A stretch of 64,000 nt of DNA from Anaerolinea sp. (GTDB lineage: Bacteria > Chloroflexota > Anaerolineae > Anaerolineales > Anaerolineaceae): contig PNON01000004.1 in NCBI GenBank assembly GCA_013824865.1, positions 1-64,000 of the forward strand. Direction: 5' to 3'. Each line of letters begins with the position of its first letter. Position 1 is the first letter of the stretch. The position numbers and the translations under genes were made by a program. Shown piece after piece: positions 50,783 through 59,156 of the stretch. The notes below the pieces were generated by a model. That model saw only the letters and a list, made by a program, of their open reading frames with translations, was not told the DNA's origin and ran no database searches.

Positions 50783-50815
50783 AGAGGGTGACCGTCTGGT
50801 CATCCTCTTTTTTTG
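50783..50815 (+). terminator. Intrinsic terminator of the ABC exporter operon
   Basis: AGAGGGTGACC, loop GTCT, GGTCATCCTCT, then TTTTTTTG. There is one G-T/A-type mismatch in an otherwise 11-bp stem. Confidence 0.88.
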
Positions 50816-50829
50816 TTTACCTGAAATGG

Positions 50830-51306
50830 TCAGCGTGAAATGAATTTCTGGTGGTGAAATGGAATCAGCAGGATAAATCCAATCGCTATCAGCAGCTGCC
50901 CAATTTCCACGCCTCCAGCCTGCCAAGGGCCAAAGTAAGGCGGGCCAGGCAGCGGGTGGCTGCCAAAACCAAACACATCCGCCAGCGCTGAAAAAGCTGC
51001 CAGCACAAAACCAGTGCTCACCAACCGCACTCCAAAATCTGCTTTAATGCTGCGCTGCTCCTTCCCCCACAGGCTGACCAGGCTGATGTACCCGCCGATG
51101 CAAATAATTGCCAATCCCACCAGGAAGGTGACGATCTGGATGAAGCCAATGACCGGGCTGCGATCCAAACCAAACAACGATGGGCGTGCTCCCAGGAGAA
51201 AGACCAGCAACCCGAAAACGCTTACTCCCAATCCGAACCGCATGCGCGAAGGTATTCTGTGTTTAACTACCTGAGGTGCTTTATTTTGTCTATCCATATT
51301 CATCAT
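50830..51306 (-). CDS. Four-helix membrane protein coupled to a dipeptidase gene
   Basis: 158 residues. A basic N-terminus precedes helices FGLGVSVFGLLVFLLGA, VIGFIQIVTFLVGLAIICIG, LVSTGFVLAAFSALADVFGF and GGVEIGQLLIAIGFILLIPF. It starts with ATGATGAATATG; the first ATG overlaps the dipeptidase stop by 4 bases (ATGA), indicating translational coupling. I do not recognise the family. Confidence 0.65.
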   Translation of the reverse strand: MMNMDRQNKAPQVVKHRIPSRMRFGLGVSVFGLLVFLLGARPSLFGLDRSPVIGFIQIVTFLVGLAIICIGGYISLVSLWGKEQRSIKADFGVRLVSTGFVLAAFSALADVFGFGSHPLPGPPYFGPWQAGGVEIGQLLIAIGFILLIPFHHQKFISR

Positions 51307-52406
51307 GGCAGATGATGCAAGAGGTATTCCAGCCAGTTCTTACCCATAATACCAGCTATTTGCTCCCCAGTGTACCCTTTTTTCTCCAATAAAGGAATAA
51401 CCCGGGGCACATCCATCAGTGAATCCAGCTCTGCGGGTGTGCTTTGCAGCCCGAACCCCCCATCAAAATCAGTCCCGATGCCCACATGGTCTGCCGTGCC
51501 CAACAGTTGGCAGATATAATCCACCTGGTCTACATACCGGTCAAGTGACACAGCATCCTTGCGGCTGCCCTTCTCCCAACCCGGATCCAGGAGAAGATTG
51601 TAGGGCACTACCCCGATCACTCCGCCCCTTTCAACCAGGCGGAGAATGACATCGTCTTTCAGAAAGCGGTTGCTCTCACGTTCTTTGTTGGGTGTAAAGG
51701 GGTTGGAATGGCTGGCAATGATGCTGCCATCATACAGGTCAAATGTCTGACGCACAGCCTGTTCGTCCATGTGGCTGATATCCAAAATCGCGCCCAACTC
51801 TTCAATCCTTTTCACTAACTGCACGCCTTCGCGGGTTAGCGGCCCGGGTTCTTTTGTTCCACCGCAGTAGCGGGTGGCCTGCCATGCCAACCCGAAGACC
51901 CGCACCCCGCGCTCATACCATTCTTTCGCCTCCCCCGGCACGTGGATACCATCCGCGCCTTCCATCAGGTAGACCAATCCTACCGGTGGGGCGGTCGCAC
52001 CAGAGATCAGCGCGTCCTCCCACGCAGACAGCTGTTTTTGCAATTGTTTTTTACCGGTAATGGGGGTAAATTGTGCCGGGTTTTCCCCGGTCAGCCGTTC
52101 ATAGGCAGCCAGTTGATCCAGGCACTGCCGATGAGCTTGCTGGCTGTCTTTATAGGTGATGATATCCCATTCACCTTCTTTAGCACGGATGGGCGCTGTA
52201 AATAATGACGTGAAAACCACCGCCATATTCACTGCCCGGTATTCAGCCAGACCCAGCATGGTATCGCCGTTCACCGCGGGAGCCAGTCTGTCCTTTTCCA
52301 TGTTCCGTGTTTCAATGGCAGAAAGCCGGTAATCCCTGCCAAAGGTGAGCATATTCCAGGCAAGGTCTTCATGAGCATCCGCCATCAGCATTGCTTCGTT
52401 TTTCAT
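51303..52406 (-). CDS. Membrane dipeptidase-family (M19) metallopeptidase
   Basis: 367 residues. The M19 motifs are ADAHEDLAWNML (HxD-type first ligands, about 10-21, with E for the usual N-D), LMEGADGI, LDISHMDEQAVRQTF (about 212), IIASHSNPF (about 235), and VGIGTDFDGGFG (about 310). These hydrolyse dipeptides and related amides with a two-metal centre. No signal peptide is seen. ATG 52406 is favoured over 52418 because GGAAGA lies before it. The gene begins directly behind the terminator of the S1-protein gene. Confidence 0.85.
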   Translation of the reverse strand: MKNEAMLMADAHEDLAWNMLTFGRDYRLSAIETRNMEKDRLAPAVNGDTMLGLAEYRAVNMAVVFTSLFTAPIRAKEGEWDIITYKDSQQAHRQCLDQLAAYERLTGENPAQFTPITGKKQLQKQLSAWEDALISGATAPPVGLVYLMEGADGIHVPGEAKEWYERGVRVFGLAWQATRYCGGTKEPGPLTREGVQLVKRIEELGAILDISHMDEQAVRQTFDLYDGSIIASHSNPFTPNKERESNRFLKDDVILRLVERGGVIGVVPYNLLLDPGWEKGSRKDAVSLDRYVDQVDYICQLLGTADHVGIGTDFDGGFGLQSTPAELDSLMDVPRVIPLLEKKGYTGEQIAGIMGKNWLEYLLHHLP

Positions 52407-52423
52407 GTTATCTTCCATAAAAT

Positions 52424-52452
52424 AAAAAAGCGCACCATTAGCTGGTGCGCTT
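52424..52452 (-). terminator. Intrinsic terminator of the S1-domain gene
   Basis: On the minus strand AAGCGCACC, a 7-base loop and GGTGCGCTT run into TTTTTT. The dipeptidase start at 52406 lies only 17 bases further on, so the T-rich tract may double as its upstream region. Confidence 0.88.
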
Positions 52453-52466
52453 CCATGGTCTTCTAT

Positions 52467-53681
52467 TTACTCTTCTTTGATATCGTCTTTAATTGTTTCA
52501 TCCAACTGGTCAGACAGGGTCTGCCAATCCATTTCAGCATAAGAGGGCGAATCTACTTTGCGCAGGCTAAGGCCAATGCGGTGATTCTCCGCGTCAATCT
52601 TGAGTACGCGCAGGGTGACATCATCGCCTTCTTTGAGAACCTCTTTGGGGTGCTCAATGCGCTTCTCGGCGATCTCAGAAATATGGATGAGGCCTTCAAT
52701 TTCGCCATCCAGTTTGGCGAAAGCGCCAAACTTCGCCAACTTGGTGATCTTACCTTGCACCAGCTGCCCCACCTGGATATGTTCCACTTGTTTGCTCCAG
52801 GGGTCATTCAATAACTGGCGTATGGAAAGCCCGATGCGTTTTTTCTCGCGATCAATGGCGATGATCTTGACATTAACTTCTTCACCGACCTTGAGCACTT
52901 CATCGGGTTTGTTAATGCGATCCCATGATATCTCAGAGAGATGCACCAGACCATCAGCACCATTAATATTCACGAAGGCGCCAAAATCAGCCAGGCTGGT
53001 GATGCGCCCGGTGCGGACATCGCCTTCCTTCAACTCTTCCAAAATACGATCCTTAACGGATTCGCGTGTTTCACTGCTGGCGGCGCGTTCAGATAGGATG
53101 AGGCGGCGGCGTTCGCGGTCCACTTCGATCACGCGGACGGTAATCGGTTCACCGACCATCTTGGACCAGCGTTGATCCGGGTTGTCACCTGTCATGCCAG
53201 CTCTGCGGGTCAGACTGATCTGGGAGGAGGGCACGAAGCCGCGCAACCCGCCCAGCGGAACAATAAGGCCGCCTTTGTTGTACCCGATGATCTCGGAGTC
53301 AAAACCGACACCCGAAGTTTTCTTCTCTTCGGCTTCTTTCCAACTGGCTTCATCGCGGGCGCGATTGATGGAAAGGACGACGTTCCCATTCTGGTCTTCA
53401 GGATTGATGACGTAAACATCAATCACCTGCCCAACAGCCAGGCTGGCAAGCACATCCTGTGGGATGGCTTCAAATTCTTTGCCAGTGATAATCCCTTCGG
53501 ACTTGGTACCAATACTGACCAGGACTTGGCTGATGCCGATACTGGCGATGGTTCCCTGGCGAGTCTCACCTTGAACAGGGGAATCGATGTTACCGAATCC
53601 TTCTGCGGCAAGTAGAGATTCCATGTTCTGGTGGTTCTCGGGTGCTTCCCCCTGGTCCGGGTTGGTTGCTTTTTGATCCAT
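52467..53681 (-). CDS. rpsA: Ribosomal protein S1-like protein with four S1 domains
   Basis: 404 residues. Four S1 RNA-binding OB folds are visible: about residues 40-107 (GTIASIGISQVLVSIGTKSE), 123-195 (GVFDSEII-like second unit with GGLRGFVPSSQIS), 215-286 (GRITSLADFGAFVNINGADG) and 300-371 (GKITKLAKFGAFAKLDGEIE). The last two carry the canonical FGAFV..DG.EGL.H.SE pattern. Bacterial S1 with four domains is the usual form in Gram-positives and Chloroflexota and helps bind mRNA to the ribosome. The ribosome site is weak (GGAG, 13 bases away). Confidence 0.87.
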   Translation of the reverse strand: MDQKATNPDQGEAPENHQNMESLLAAEGFGNIDSPVQGETRQGTIASIGISQVLVSIGTKSEGIITGKEFEAIPQDVLASLAVGQVIDVYVINPEDQNGNVVLSINRARDEASWKEAEEKKTSGVGFDSEIIGYNKGGLIVPLGGLRGFVPSSQISLTRRAGMTGDNPDQRWSKMVGEPITVRVIEVDRERRRLILSERAASSETRESVKDRILEELKEGDVRTGRITSLADFGAFVNINGADGLVHLSEISWDRINKPDEVLKVGEEVNVKIIAIDREKKRIGLSIRQLLNDPWSKQVEHIQVGQLVQGKITKLAKFGAFAKLDGEIEGLIHISEIAEKRIEHPKEVLKEGDDVTLRVLKIDAENHRIGLSLRKVDSPSYAEMDWQTLSDQLDETIKDDIKEE

Positions 53682-53719
53682 ATGATTTAAATGACTCCAT
53701 CTTGAGCGGAATTGTTTGC

Positions 53720-53748
53720 ATTATACGGGATTAATGGAGTCTTGACAA
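53720..53748 (-). promoter_or_regulatory. Promoter of the S1-domain gene
   Basis: On the minus strand, TTGTCA (53748-53743), a 17-base spacer and a perfect TATAAT (53725-53720). The start codon is about 38 bases downstream of the -10 box. Confidence 0.75.
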
Positions 53749-53887
53749 CCCTCATTGCATAAGCATAACTGTCCTTTGATGCCGGAAAGTCGCAGTTGGG
53801 AGGCAATTCGTCACGGTAATTATTTAAACAGCCGTCCGGGATTCACTGGACAGCTATGCGTGTTATCCACCTGGCGTTTCGACTGTC

Positions 53888-54958
53888 TCAGGTGCTATGC
53901 CGGATCTCGATAATGTCCCCATCCTGTACAATATACTCCTTGCCTTCCAGACGCAGCTTGCCTTTGGACTTGGCTTCATTCTTGCCACCCAGGGCAATTA
54001 GGTCATTGTATGCCACCACCTCAGCTTTGATGAATCCTCGCTGCAGGTCTGTGTGGATCTCCCCTGCCGCTTCAGGGGCAGTTGCTCCGCGCCAAACCGT
54101 CCAGGCACGGCATTCATCCGGCCCGACGGTAAAGAAAGATTGCAATCCTAGCAGGTCATACGAGAGTCGGATCATGCGGTTGAGGCTGGGTTCTTCTATA
54201 CCATATTCCTGCAGGAAGAGCTGCATTTCCTCCTGTGGCAGTTGGGCGATATCCATTTCCAGCTTGCCCTGCAGAGCCACCACCTGCGAATGCTTGTGTG
54301 GGTACTCGATGGCAGGTTCCTTTTGCCCTTCAGAGAGATTCAATACAACCAGAGTGGGTTTCATGGACAGGAATCCATACCCGGAAAGCATTTTCTCTTC
54401 CTCGTGGCTGATATCCATATCCTTGAGCGGTGTTTCCTCACTCAATATGGCATGAAAGCGTTCAAACAATTCCTGTTCGCGCTCAATGACCGCCTTTTCC
54501 CGCCCTCCGCCTTTTTTTCGCTCTTCTGCCAGTCGTTCCAGCTTGCGTTCCACGGCAATGAGGTCATTGAGGATGAATTCGCTGTCCATGGCGGAGATAT
54601 CCCGCAAAGGATCCACGCTGCCGGCGGGGTGTGGTACCTCGTCGGACTCAAAGCAGCGGACGATATGGATAAAACCATCCATCTGGGTCAGGTGGTTGAG
54701 CAGTACACCCGAAATTCCGCTCTTTCCAGCACTGCCATCCAGCCCGGCGATATCCGCGTAGGTAACCTTGGCATAGATAGTCTTTTTGGGGTTGAACATC
54801 CGCGTCAGCACATCCACGCGTTGATCAGGCACATCCACCACAGCGGTGTGCACTTCCAGTTTTCCGCTGCCAGCTCCAGTGGGCATGGAACCACGGGTAA
54901 GGGCGTTATACAGGGTGGTTTTTCCAGCCTGGGGCAGTCCGATGATTCCTAATCGCAT
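53888..54958 (-). CDS. ychF: YchF/OLA1-family ribosome-associated ATPase
   Basis: 356 residues, family length. The P-loop reads GIIGLPQAGKTTLYNALT (usual form NVGKST; here QAGKT), then VTYADIAGLDGSAGKSG (the hydrophobic G3 region without a catalytic Gln) and VLNLSEGQ (NxxE for NKxD, explaining ATP preference in this family). The C-terminal 85 residues form a TGS domain (CRAWTVWRGATAPEAAGEIH, GFIKAEVVAYNDL). It binds the ribosome and is linked to stress response. GGGAGA lies upstream of the ATG at 54958. Confidence 0.9.
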   Translation of the reverse strand: MRLGIIGLPQAGKTTLYNALTRGSMPTGAGSGKLEVHTAVVDVPDQRVDVLTRMFNPKKTIYAKVTYADIAGLDGSAGKSGISGVLLNHLTQMDGFIHIVRCFESDEVPHPAGSVDPLRDISAMDSEFILNDLIAVERKLERLAEERKKGGGREKAVIEREQELFERFHAILSEETPLKDMDISHEEEKMLSGYGFLSMKPTLVVLNLSEGQKEPAIEYPHKHSQVVALQGKLEMDIAQLPQEEMQLFLQEYGIEEPSLNRMIRLSYDLLGLQSFFTVGPDECRAWTVWRGATAPEAAGEIHTDLQRGFIKAEVVAYNDLIALGGKNEAKSKGKLRLEGKEYIVQDGDIIEIRHST

Positions 54959-54985
54959 GATGATTCTCCCTCGCCCCGGTCATCC

Positions 54986-55014
54986 TTGACCGGAAGCCTG
55001 GTTTTAGATATACT
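54986..55014 (+). promoter_or_regulatory. Promoter of tRNA-Leu
   Basis: TTGACC at 54986-54991, a 17-base spacer and TATACT at 55009-55014, with the tRNA 5' end 14 bases downstream. Confidence 0.75.
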
Positions 55015-55027
55015 ACATTCCACACTC

Positions 55028-55109
55028 GCCGGAGTGGCGGAACTGGCAGACGCGCACGACTCAAAATCGTGTACCCTCGGGTATGTGGGTTCAATTCCCA
55101 CCTTCGGCA
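55028..55109 (+). tRNA. tRNA-Leu(CAA)
   Basis: 82 nt. The acceptor stem GCCGGAG/CTTCGGC pairs with one G-T, discriminator A. The anticodon arm is CACGA-CTCAAAA-TCGTG with anticodon CAA (reads TTG). The long variable arm (TACCCTCGGGTA) is the class II feature of tRNA-Leu, and the T arm is GTGGG-TTCAATT-CCCAC. CCA is not encoded. A G/C stem followed by TTTTTT at about 55128-55155 probably ends the transcript. Confidence 0.95.
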
Positions 55110-55180
55110 CCTAGATTATAACATGGCCCCTCGGTATAACTTCGGGGGTTTTTTGATTATTTAGGAGATTTATTTCGCCC

Positions 55181-55208
55181 TTGCCGATTGTTGTGCTACC
55201 ATTATATT
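55181..55208 (+). promoter_or_regulatory. Possible promoter of glgC
   Basis: TTGCCG at 55181-55186, a 16-base spacer and TATATT at 55203-55208, about 38 bases before the ATG. Confidence 0.5.
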
Positions 55209-55246
55209 GATCTTCCATTGAATGATCCTGTTTTCGGAGGAGAAAT

Positions 55247-56509
55247 ATGGCATCCGTAAATGATATTTTAGCTGTCATCCTGGGCGGAGGGCGCGGTGCG
55301 CGCTTATATCCATTGACCAAATACCGCTCCAAACCTGCCGTTCCCATGGGTGGAAAGTACCGGTTGATCGACGTGCCCATCAGCAACTGTATCAACTCAT
55401 CCATCTACCGGATCGCGGTGCTGACCCAGTTCAACTCGGTTTCATTACATCGTCACATTGCCCGTACTTATTCCTTTGACGCTTTCCACACCGGCTATGT
55501 ACAGATCTGGGCCGCCGAGCAGACCGATAAGAGTTCCGACTGGTACCAGGGTACCGCGGATGCCGTCCGCAAACAGTTGTGGCAGATCAAATCTTCCAAC
55601 GCAGAGTATGTCCTCATCCTGGCGGGCGACCACCTCTATAGAATGGATTACAAGGCTATGGCAGAATTCCACTGGCAGAACAAGGCGGATATCACCGTGG
55701 CGGTTCAGCCAGTGAATAAAAAAGATGCCGGCCGCTTTGGCATCTTAAAGCGCGACAGCGAAAACCGCATCACCAAATTTGCTGAAAAACCTACAGATCC
55801 TGTGATATTAGAGGACATGGTCAGCCGTAAGGACCCGGGCAAACCCTACCTTGGTTCGATGGGTATCTACTTGTTCAATACCGATGTACTCATGGATCTG
55901 CTGAGCGGAACCACATTTGACGATTTTGGCGGCGAGGTGATTCCTTACTCCCTTAAGAAAAAAGAAGTGTTCGGCTATGATTTTGAGGGCTACTGGGAAG
56001 ATATCGGAACGATACGCTCCTTCTATGACACCAATCTGGCATTGACAGAGCCTCATCCGCCTTTTGACCTGTTCAATGCGGAAGCCCCCATTTATACTGC
56101 CCCGCTCTTCCTGCCTTGCTCGCAGGTAACCTCCAGCCTGCTCGAGCAAGTACTATTGGCGGATGGATGCTGGATTGACCATGCCGATATTTGCCATTCG
56201 GTGATCGGTGTCCGCAGCCGCATCGAGCACGACTGCCGTATTGTGGACAGCATCATCATGGGCGCCGATTACTACGAAAAGGAACGATATAAATCCAAAT
56301 ACAAGTTACCGATAGGCATAGGGCCTGGATGCCAAATTGAAGGCGCCATCATTGACAAGAATGCTCGTCTCGGTTCAGGGGTGATCATCCGCCGCTTCCC
56401 GCGGGGAACAGATATCGACACCGACACGTGGATGGTACGCGATGGGATTGTAGTACTGCCAAAAGATGTTGAGCTGCCTGCCGGCACGGTTATTGGACCC
56501 AAAGAATAG
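55247..56509 (+). CDS. glgC: Glucose-1-phosphate adenylyltransferase (ADP-glucose pyrophosphorylase)
   Basis: 420 residues. The nucleotide loop is AVILGGGRGARLYPLTKYRS (about 9-28), with KPAVPMGGKYRLIDVPISNC, the substrate loop YVLILAGDHLYRMDY (about 124), FAEKP, GSMGIYLF and WEDIGTIRSFYDTN (about 246). The C-terminal left-handed beta-helix holds the allosteric site. It makes ADP-glucose for glycogen, using glucose 1-phosphate such as the hexomutase at 28067-29527 can supply. GGAGGAGAA lies upstream of the ATG. It appears monocistronic with its own weak promoter. Confidence 0.93.
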   Translation: MASVNDILAVILGGGRGARLYPLTKYRSKPAVPMGGKYRLIDVPISNCINSSIYRIAVLTQFNSVSLHRHIARTYSFDAFHTGYVQIWAAEQTDKSSDWYQGTADAVRKQLWQIKSSNAEYVLILAGDHLYRMDYKAMAEFHWQNKADITVAVQPVNKKDAGRFGILKRDSENRITKFAEKPTDPVILEDMVSRKDPGKPYLGSMGIYLFNTDVLMDLLSGTTFDDFGGEVIPYSLKKKEVFGYDFEGYWEDIGTIRSFYDTNLALTEPHPPFDLFNAEAPIYTAPLFLPCSQVTSSLLEQVLLADGCWIDHADICHSVIGVRSRIEHDCRIVDSIIMGADYYEKERYKSKYKLPIGIGPGCQIEGAIIDKNARLGSGVIIRRFPRGTDIDTDTWMVRDGIVVLPKDVELPAGTVIGPKE

Positions 56510-56584
56510 TCTGCCTCCTTCCACACTAGACGCCAGCCTCGTTTCGAGAAGAACGGGGCTGGTATAATTTTAAGTGGTGGAAAT

Positions 56585-57328
56585 ATGAAGAGTTACCCTT
56601 ACAATCTTATTAATGGCTATCCCATCCTGTTGATGGATGGGTTACACGTCTTGTTAAACACCGGTTCTTCTGAAAGTATGGGGAGGGAGGATCATATCGC
56701 TATTGATGGCACGGCGTTCACTGTCCATCGCTCCACCCTCCGGATGAAGATCGAGGACCTTAGTACCATGCTGGGCACTCCGTTGGATGCCATGTTGGGC
56801 GCAGACATCCTGACCCAATTCGATTTCAAGCTGCTGTCGGAACGCGGCCAGGTGGTGTTTACCTCTGGAGAATTCCGTCCGTACGGTTATGCCAATCATT
56901 TTGAGTTGTATATGGGGGTGCCCATCACGCCGGTATCTGTGTTTAACCGGGATATCCGCCTGTTTTTTGTTACCGGGTCGCGCCGCACTTATTTGAATAT
57001 GGAAATGCTGCACAGCCTCACCCCCTGCGGGAAAGCCAAAGATTATTATCCCGGGTTGGGCGTATTTGAGACTCCCTTGTTCCATGTTTCAATCTGGGTG
57101 GCGGGCTATGATGTGGACCTGGAAGTGGGTATTCCTCCTGCTCCCTTGGTCAGCATGCTTAACCAGACCCATTCACAGGGGATCCTCGGTGCCGATGTAC
57201 TTCAGGGTTTTGAGGTGTGCCTGGCGCCCCGCCGTCGGGAGAGTTTTTGGTGGCGGCGAGGCTTCGGCCGCGAAGAACCGGAAGGCCAGCGCCGTGACCC
57301 CAATGATGTACCTGGATATTACTATTAA
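56585..57328 (+). CDS. Tandem retropepsin-like protein lacking both catalytic aspartates
   Basis: 247 residues in two similar halves. Half one: HVLLNTGSSESMG (about 22-34) and later PLDAMLGADILTQFDFKLLS (about 67). Half two: LFFVTGSRRTYLN (about 128-140) and SQGILGADVLQGFEVCL (about 202). The hhhDTGx and hLGxDhLxxF elements are the two hallmarks of retropepsin-like aspartic proteases, but the Asp is Asn in the first half and Val in the second. So it is a pseudo-protease by motif. No signal peptide is visible. A binding or scaffold role is possible; function unknown. GTGGAAAT lies before the ATG. Confidence 0.55.
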   Translation: MKSYPYNLINGYPILLMDGLHVLLNTGSSESMGREDHIAIDGTAFTVHRSTLRMKIEDLSTMLGTPLDAMLGADILTQFDFKLLSERGQVVFTSGEFRPYGYANHFELYMGVPITPVSVFNRDIRLFFVTGSRRTYLNMEMLHSLTPCGKAKDYYPGLGVFETPLFHVSIWVAGYDVDLEVGIPPAPLVSMLNQTHSQGILGADVLQGFEVCLAPRRRESFWWRRGFGREEPEGQRRDPNDVPGYYY

Positions 57329-57364
57329 TTACCCTTAAGCGCACCAAATGAAATTTCTTAACGC

Positions 57365-57395
57365 AATAAGGGCGGTTGCTCAAGCCGCCCTTATT
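57365..57395. terminator. Bidirectional terminator
   Basis: AATAAGGGCGG, loop TTGCTCAAG, CCGCCCTTATT is a perfect 11-bp stem between convergent genes. Confidence 0.85.
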
Positions 57396-57421
57396 ACATG
57401 GGAGAATAAATCCGGTGATTG

Positions 57422-58030
57422 TTAGTGTGATTGTGCCGCGCGCACCTGGCGGGTGATCAGTATCACCGTGATGCACAGAAACGCCAGCCCGACCAGGCCG
57501 GGCAGACCCATCTCATCGGCAAAACCAGTCGATGGCAGGGCAGTGGGCGTTGGGACGATGGTCGCTACGCGGACTGGTGTGGCTGTTTCAGCGGCCGCAG
57601 GTAATACAGCTGCCGGGTTTGCTTCGGCTGCCTGGGTTAGCAGCGCGGATACAGTGGCTGTTATGGCCATGTCTTCGGACATCTCGCCACCCATGCCTGC
57701 ATCTGCGGCCGGGCTGATTGGTTCTGCTGCAGCCTCCTCGATGGCAGGTTCGGTGGCAACTGGCAGCGGGGTATTCGTGGGCAGTGCCTGGACCAGAGAT
57801 TCGGCGGTGGCAGCCATAACCGTGGCGGTATTCTCAGCGGATATCTTTGAGATCAGATCCGCTCGTTGGGCAGTCTTTTCCGGTAGGATGAATATGGCAT
57901 ATGCAGCTCCGGCAACCATCGCCAGCAGGATGATGGCGCCAAGTATGCTGGCGATAATTGCAAATGTGCGGTTTCCCGTCTTTTTATGTTCCGGGGCTTC
58001 TTCAAATTGTGAATAATCGAAATCAGACAT
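57422..58030 (-). CDS. Membrane protein with a C-terminal LPxTG-like motif
   Basis: 202 residues. An acidic cytoplasmic start (MSDFDYSQFEEAPEHKKTG) leads to a first helix (TFAIIASILGAIILLAMVAG), then about 110 residues of Ala/Thr/Pro/Glu-rich low-complexity sequence. The end is TALPSTGFADEMG, a second helix (LVGLAFLCITVILITRQV) and a basic tail. LPSTG plus helix plus RQVRA resembles a sortase-sorting signal, but the protein has no cleavable signal peptide and no sortase is in view. It follows the KOW-like gene by 19 bases and may belong to that operon. Function unknown. Confidence 0.6.
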   Translation of the reverse strand: MSDFDYSQFEEAPEHKKTGNRTFAIIASILGAIILLAMVAGAAYAIFILPEKTAQRADLISKISAENTATVMAATAESLVQALPTNTPLPVATEPAIEEAAAEPISPAADAGMGGEMSEDMAITATVSALLTQAAEANPAAVLPAAAETATPVRVATIVPTPTALPSTGFADEMGLPGLVGLAFLCITVILITRQVRAAQSH

Positions 58031-58049
58031 GGTTGCCTCTCGTTTCTAG

Positions 58050-59108
58050 CTATTGCGCGAGCACTTCCAGGTTGGCCAGCGGCACGCATATACTTTCTCC
58101 GTTTTCCAGGTGGATGGTTGCTACGGGGACTTTCAATCCATTGGCTAGCACCGCCTGTTCTTTATTGAGTGCAATAAGCTTGCCAATTATTCCCTTCATT
58201 GTGCTGGAATTTATGCGCACACTCTGCCCGGGGGTCAGGATGGCATCGGTCAATGGAAAATTGGTTTCGAAGGTGGCTGGCAGCGGAATAATCACCTCGG
58301 GTCGGGTGTCGGAGTACCTTTCCCAGCCACTGGCGTTCACCGCTATTTCTTTTCCCTCGTTCGCAGATAGAATTTTGAAAGCGGCTGAGTTCATGGGGAT
58401 CTTCCCAAAGCCCTCTAATATGATAATCGGAAAATTACACTGGGCTGCCAGCGGTACCAGGCTTGCAGGAAGGCTTGCCAGGATCAACCCCCGGATGGAA
58501 TACTCTTTACAACACTTAATCGTTTCCGCCCTAGATATATGGCCGCTCAGTAAAATGGATCCACTTAAATCACCTTCCAGGTCATCACACGTAAGTTCAC
58601 TACCTGTTGAAGGCGCAAATCTTTTCAAATTCCCCTGGGCGATTCTTCCATTACCCCACATTCCCTGCACCAGCGCGCCGTAAGTTTCCAGAATAGCCCC
58701 TCGCTCAGGAACCACTTTCTGGATCACTCCCTCCAACCCAGCTTGAAGCTGATATGGCTGGGATTCAAGTTCCAGCAATATTTTCCCATCATTGATGTGA
58801 ACAACTTTTCCATCCTGGGGAGAGCGTAAAGACCTGGGTGGAAATCCAACCGGCCCGGCAATGACATCGCCTTTGGCAACCACCTGGTTAATCGCCACAT
58901 TCAAATAGTCGTGGGTATGGTGTGGAGCGATTCCCAGCGTCTGTGCCACATCCAGCAACAGGTGTTGATTGGCCAACCTGGTCTCAGCGATGACATCCGT
59001 GGCATTTACTTTTTGCCCAGCGGTAACCAGCACCATCCCGGGAAGAGGCAGCATCCGTTCTCTTCTTATTTTGGTTAACGCCAGGTAGTGGGTGACGGGT
59101 ACAAACAT
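58050..59108 (-). CDS. Unknown protein with lipoyl-like and KOW-like parts, in the GlmL-like operon
   Basis: 352 residues, no membrane helix. The N-terminal part (VTAGQKVNATDVIAETRLAN, then QVVAKGDVIAGPVG and LRSPQDGKVVHINDGKILL) has the G.....GD.IA / P.DG.V pattern of lipoyl/barrel-sandwich domains. The C-terminal 60 residues (LTPGQSVRINSSTMKGIIGK, then VPLANLEVL) resemble a KOW/NusG-type beta-barrel. It lies 49 bases behind the GlmL-like gene; its AUG and ribosome site fall in a perfect hairpin (59105-59135). Function unknown. Confidence 0.6.
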   Translation of the reverse strand: MFVPVTHYLALTKIRRERMLPLPGMVLVTAGQKVNATDVIAETRLANQHLLLDVAQTLGIAPHHTHDYLNVAINQVVAKGDVIAGPVGFPPRSLRSPQDGKVVHINDGKILLELESQPYQLQAGLEGVIQKVVPERGAILETYGALVQGMWGNGRIAQGNLKRFAPSTGSELTCDDLEGDLSGSILLSGHISRAETIKCCKEYSIRGLILASLPASLVPLAAQCNFPIIILEGFGKIPMNSAAFKILSANEGKEIAVNASGWERYSDTRPEVIIPLPATFETNFPLTDAILTPGQSVRINSSTMKGIIGKLIALNKEQAVLANGLKVPVATIHLENGESICVPLANLEVLAQ

Positions 59109-59135
59109 AGTCCTCTTTTCTTGCGAGGACTATGT
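59105..59135 (-). promoter_or_regulatory. Hairpin that would hide the ribosome site and start codon
   Basis: ACATAGTCCTC, a 9-base loop and GAGGACTATGT form a perfect 11-bp stem. Read as mRNA, the 3' arm contains the AGGA-type ribosome site and the AUG of the gene ending at 58050. Folding would block initiation; there is no T-run, so it is not a terminator. Confidence 0.65.
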
Positions 59136-59156
59136 GCAAGAACTATACCGTGGGAT

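Noticed and set aside
53756-53785. Plus-strand TTGACA followed by TAACTG as a promoter
   Set aside because: It points toward the 3' end of the convergent ychF gene with no plus-strand gene behind it; probably chance.
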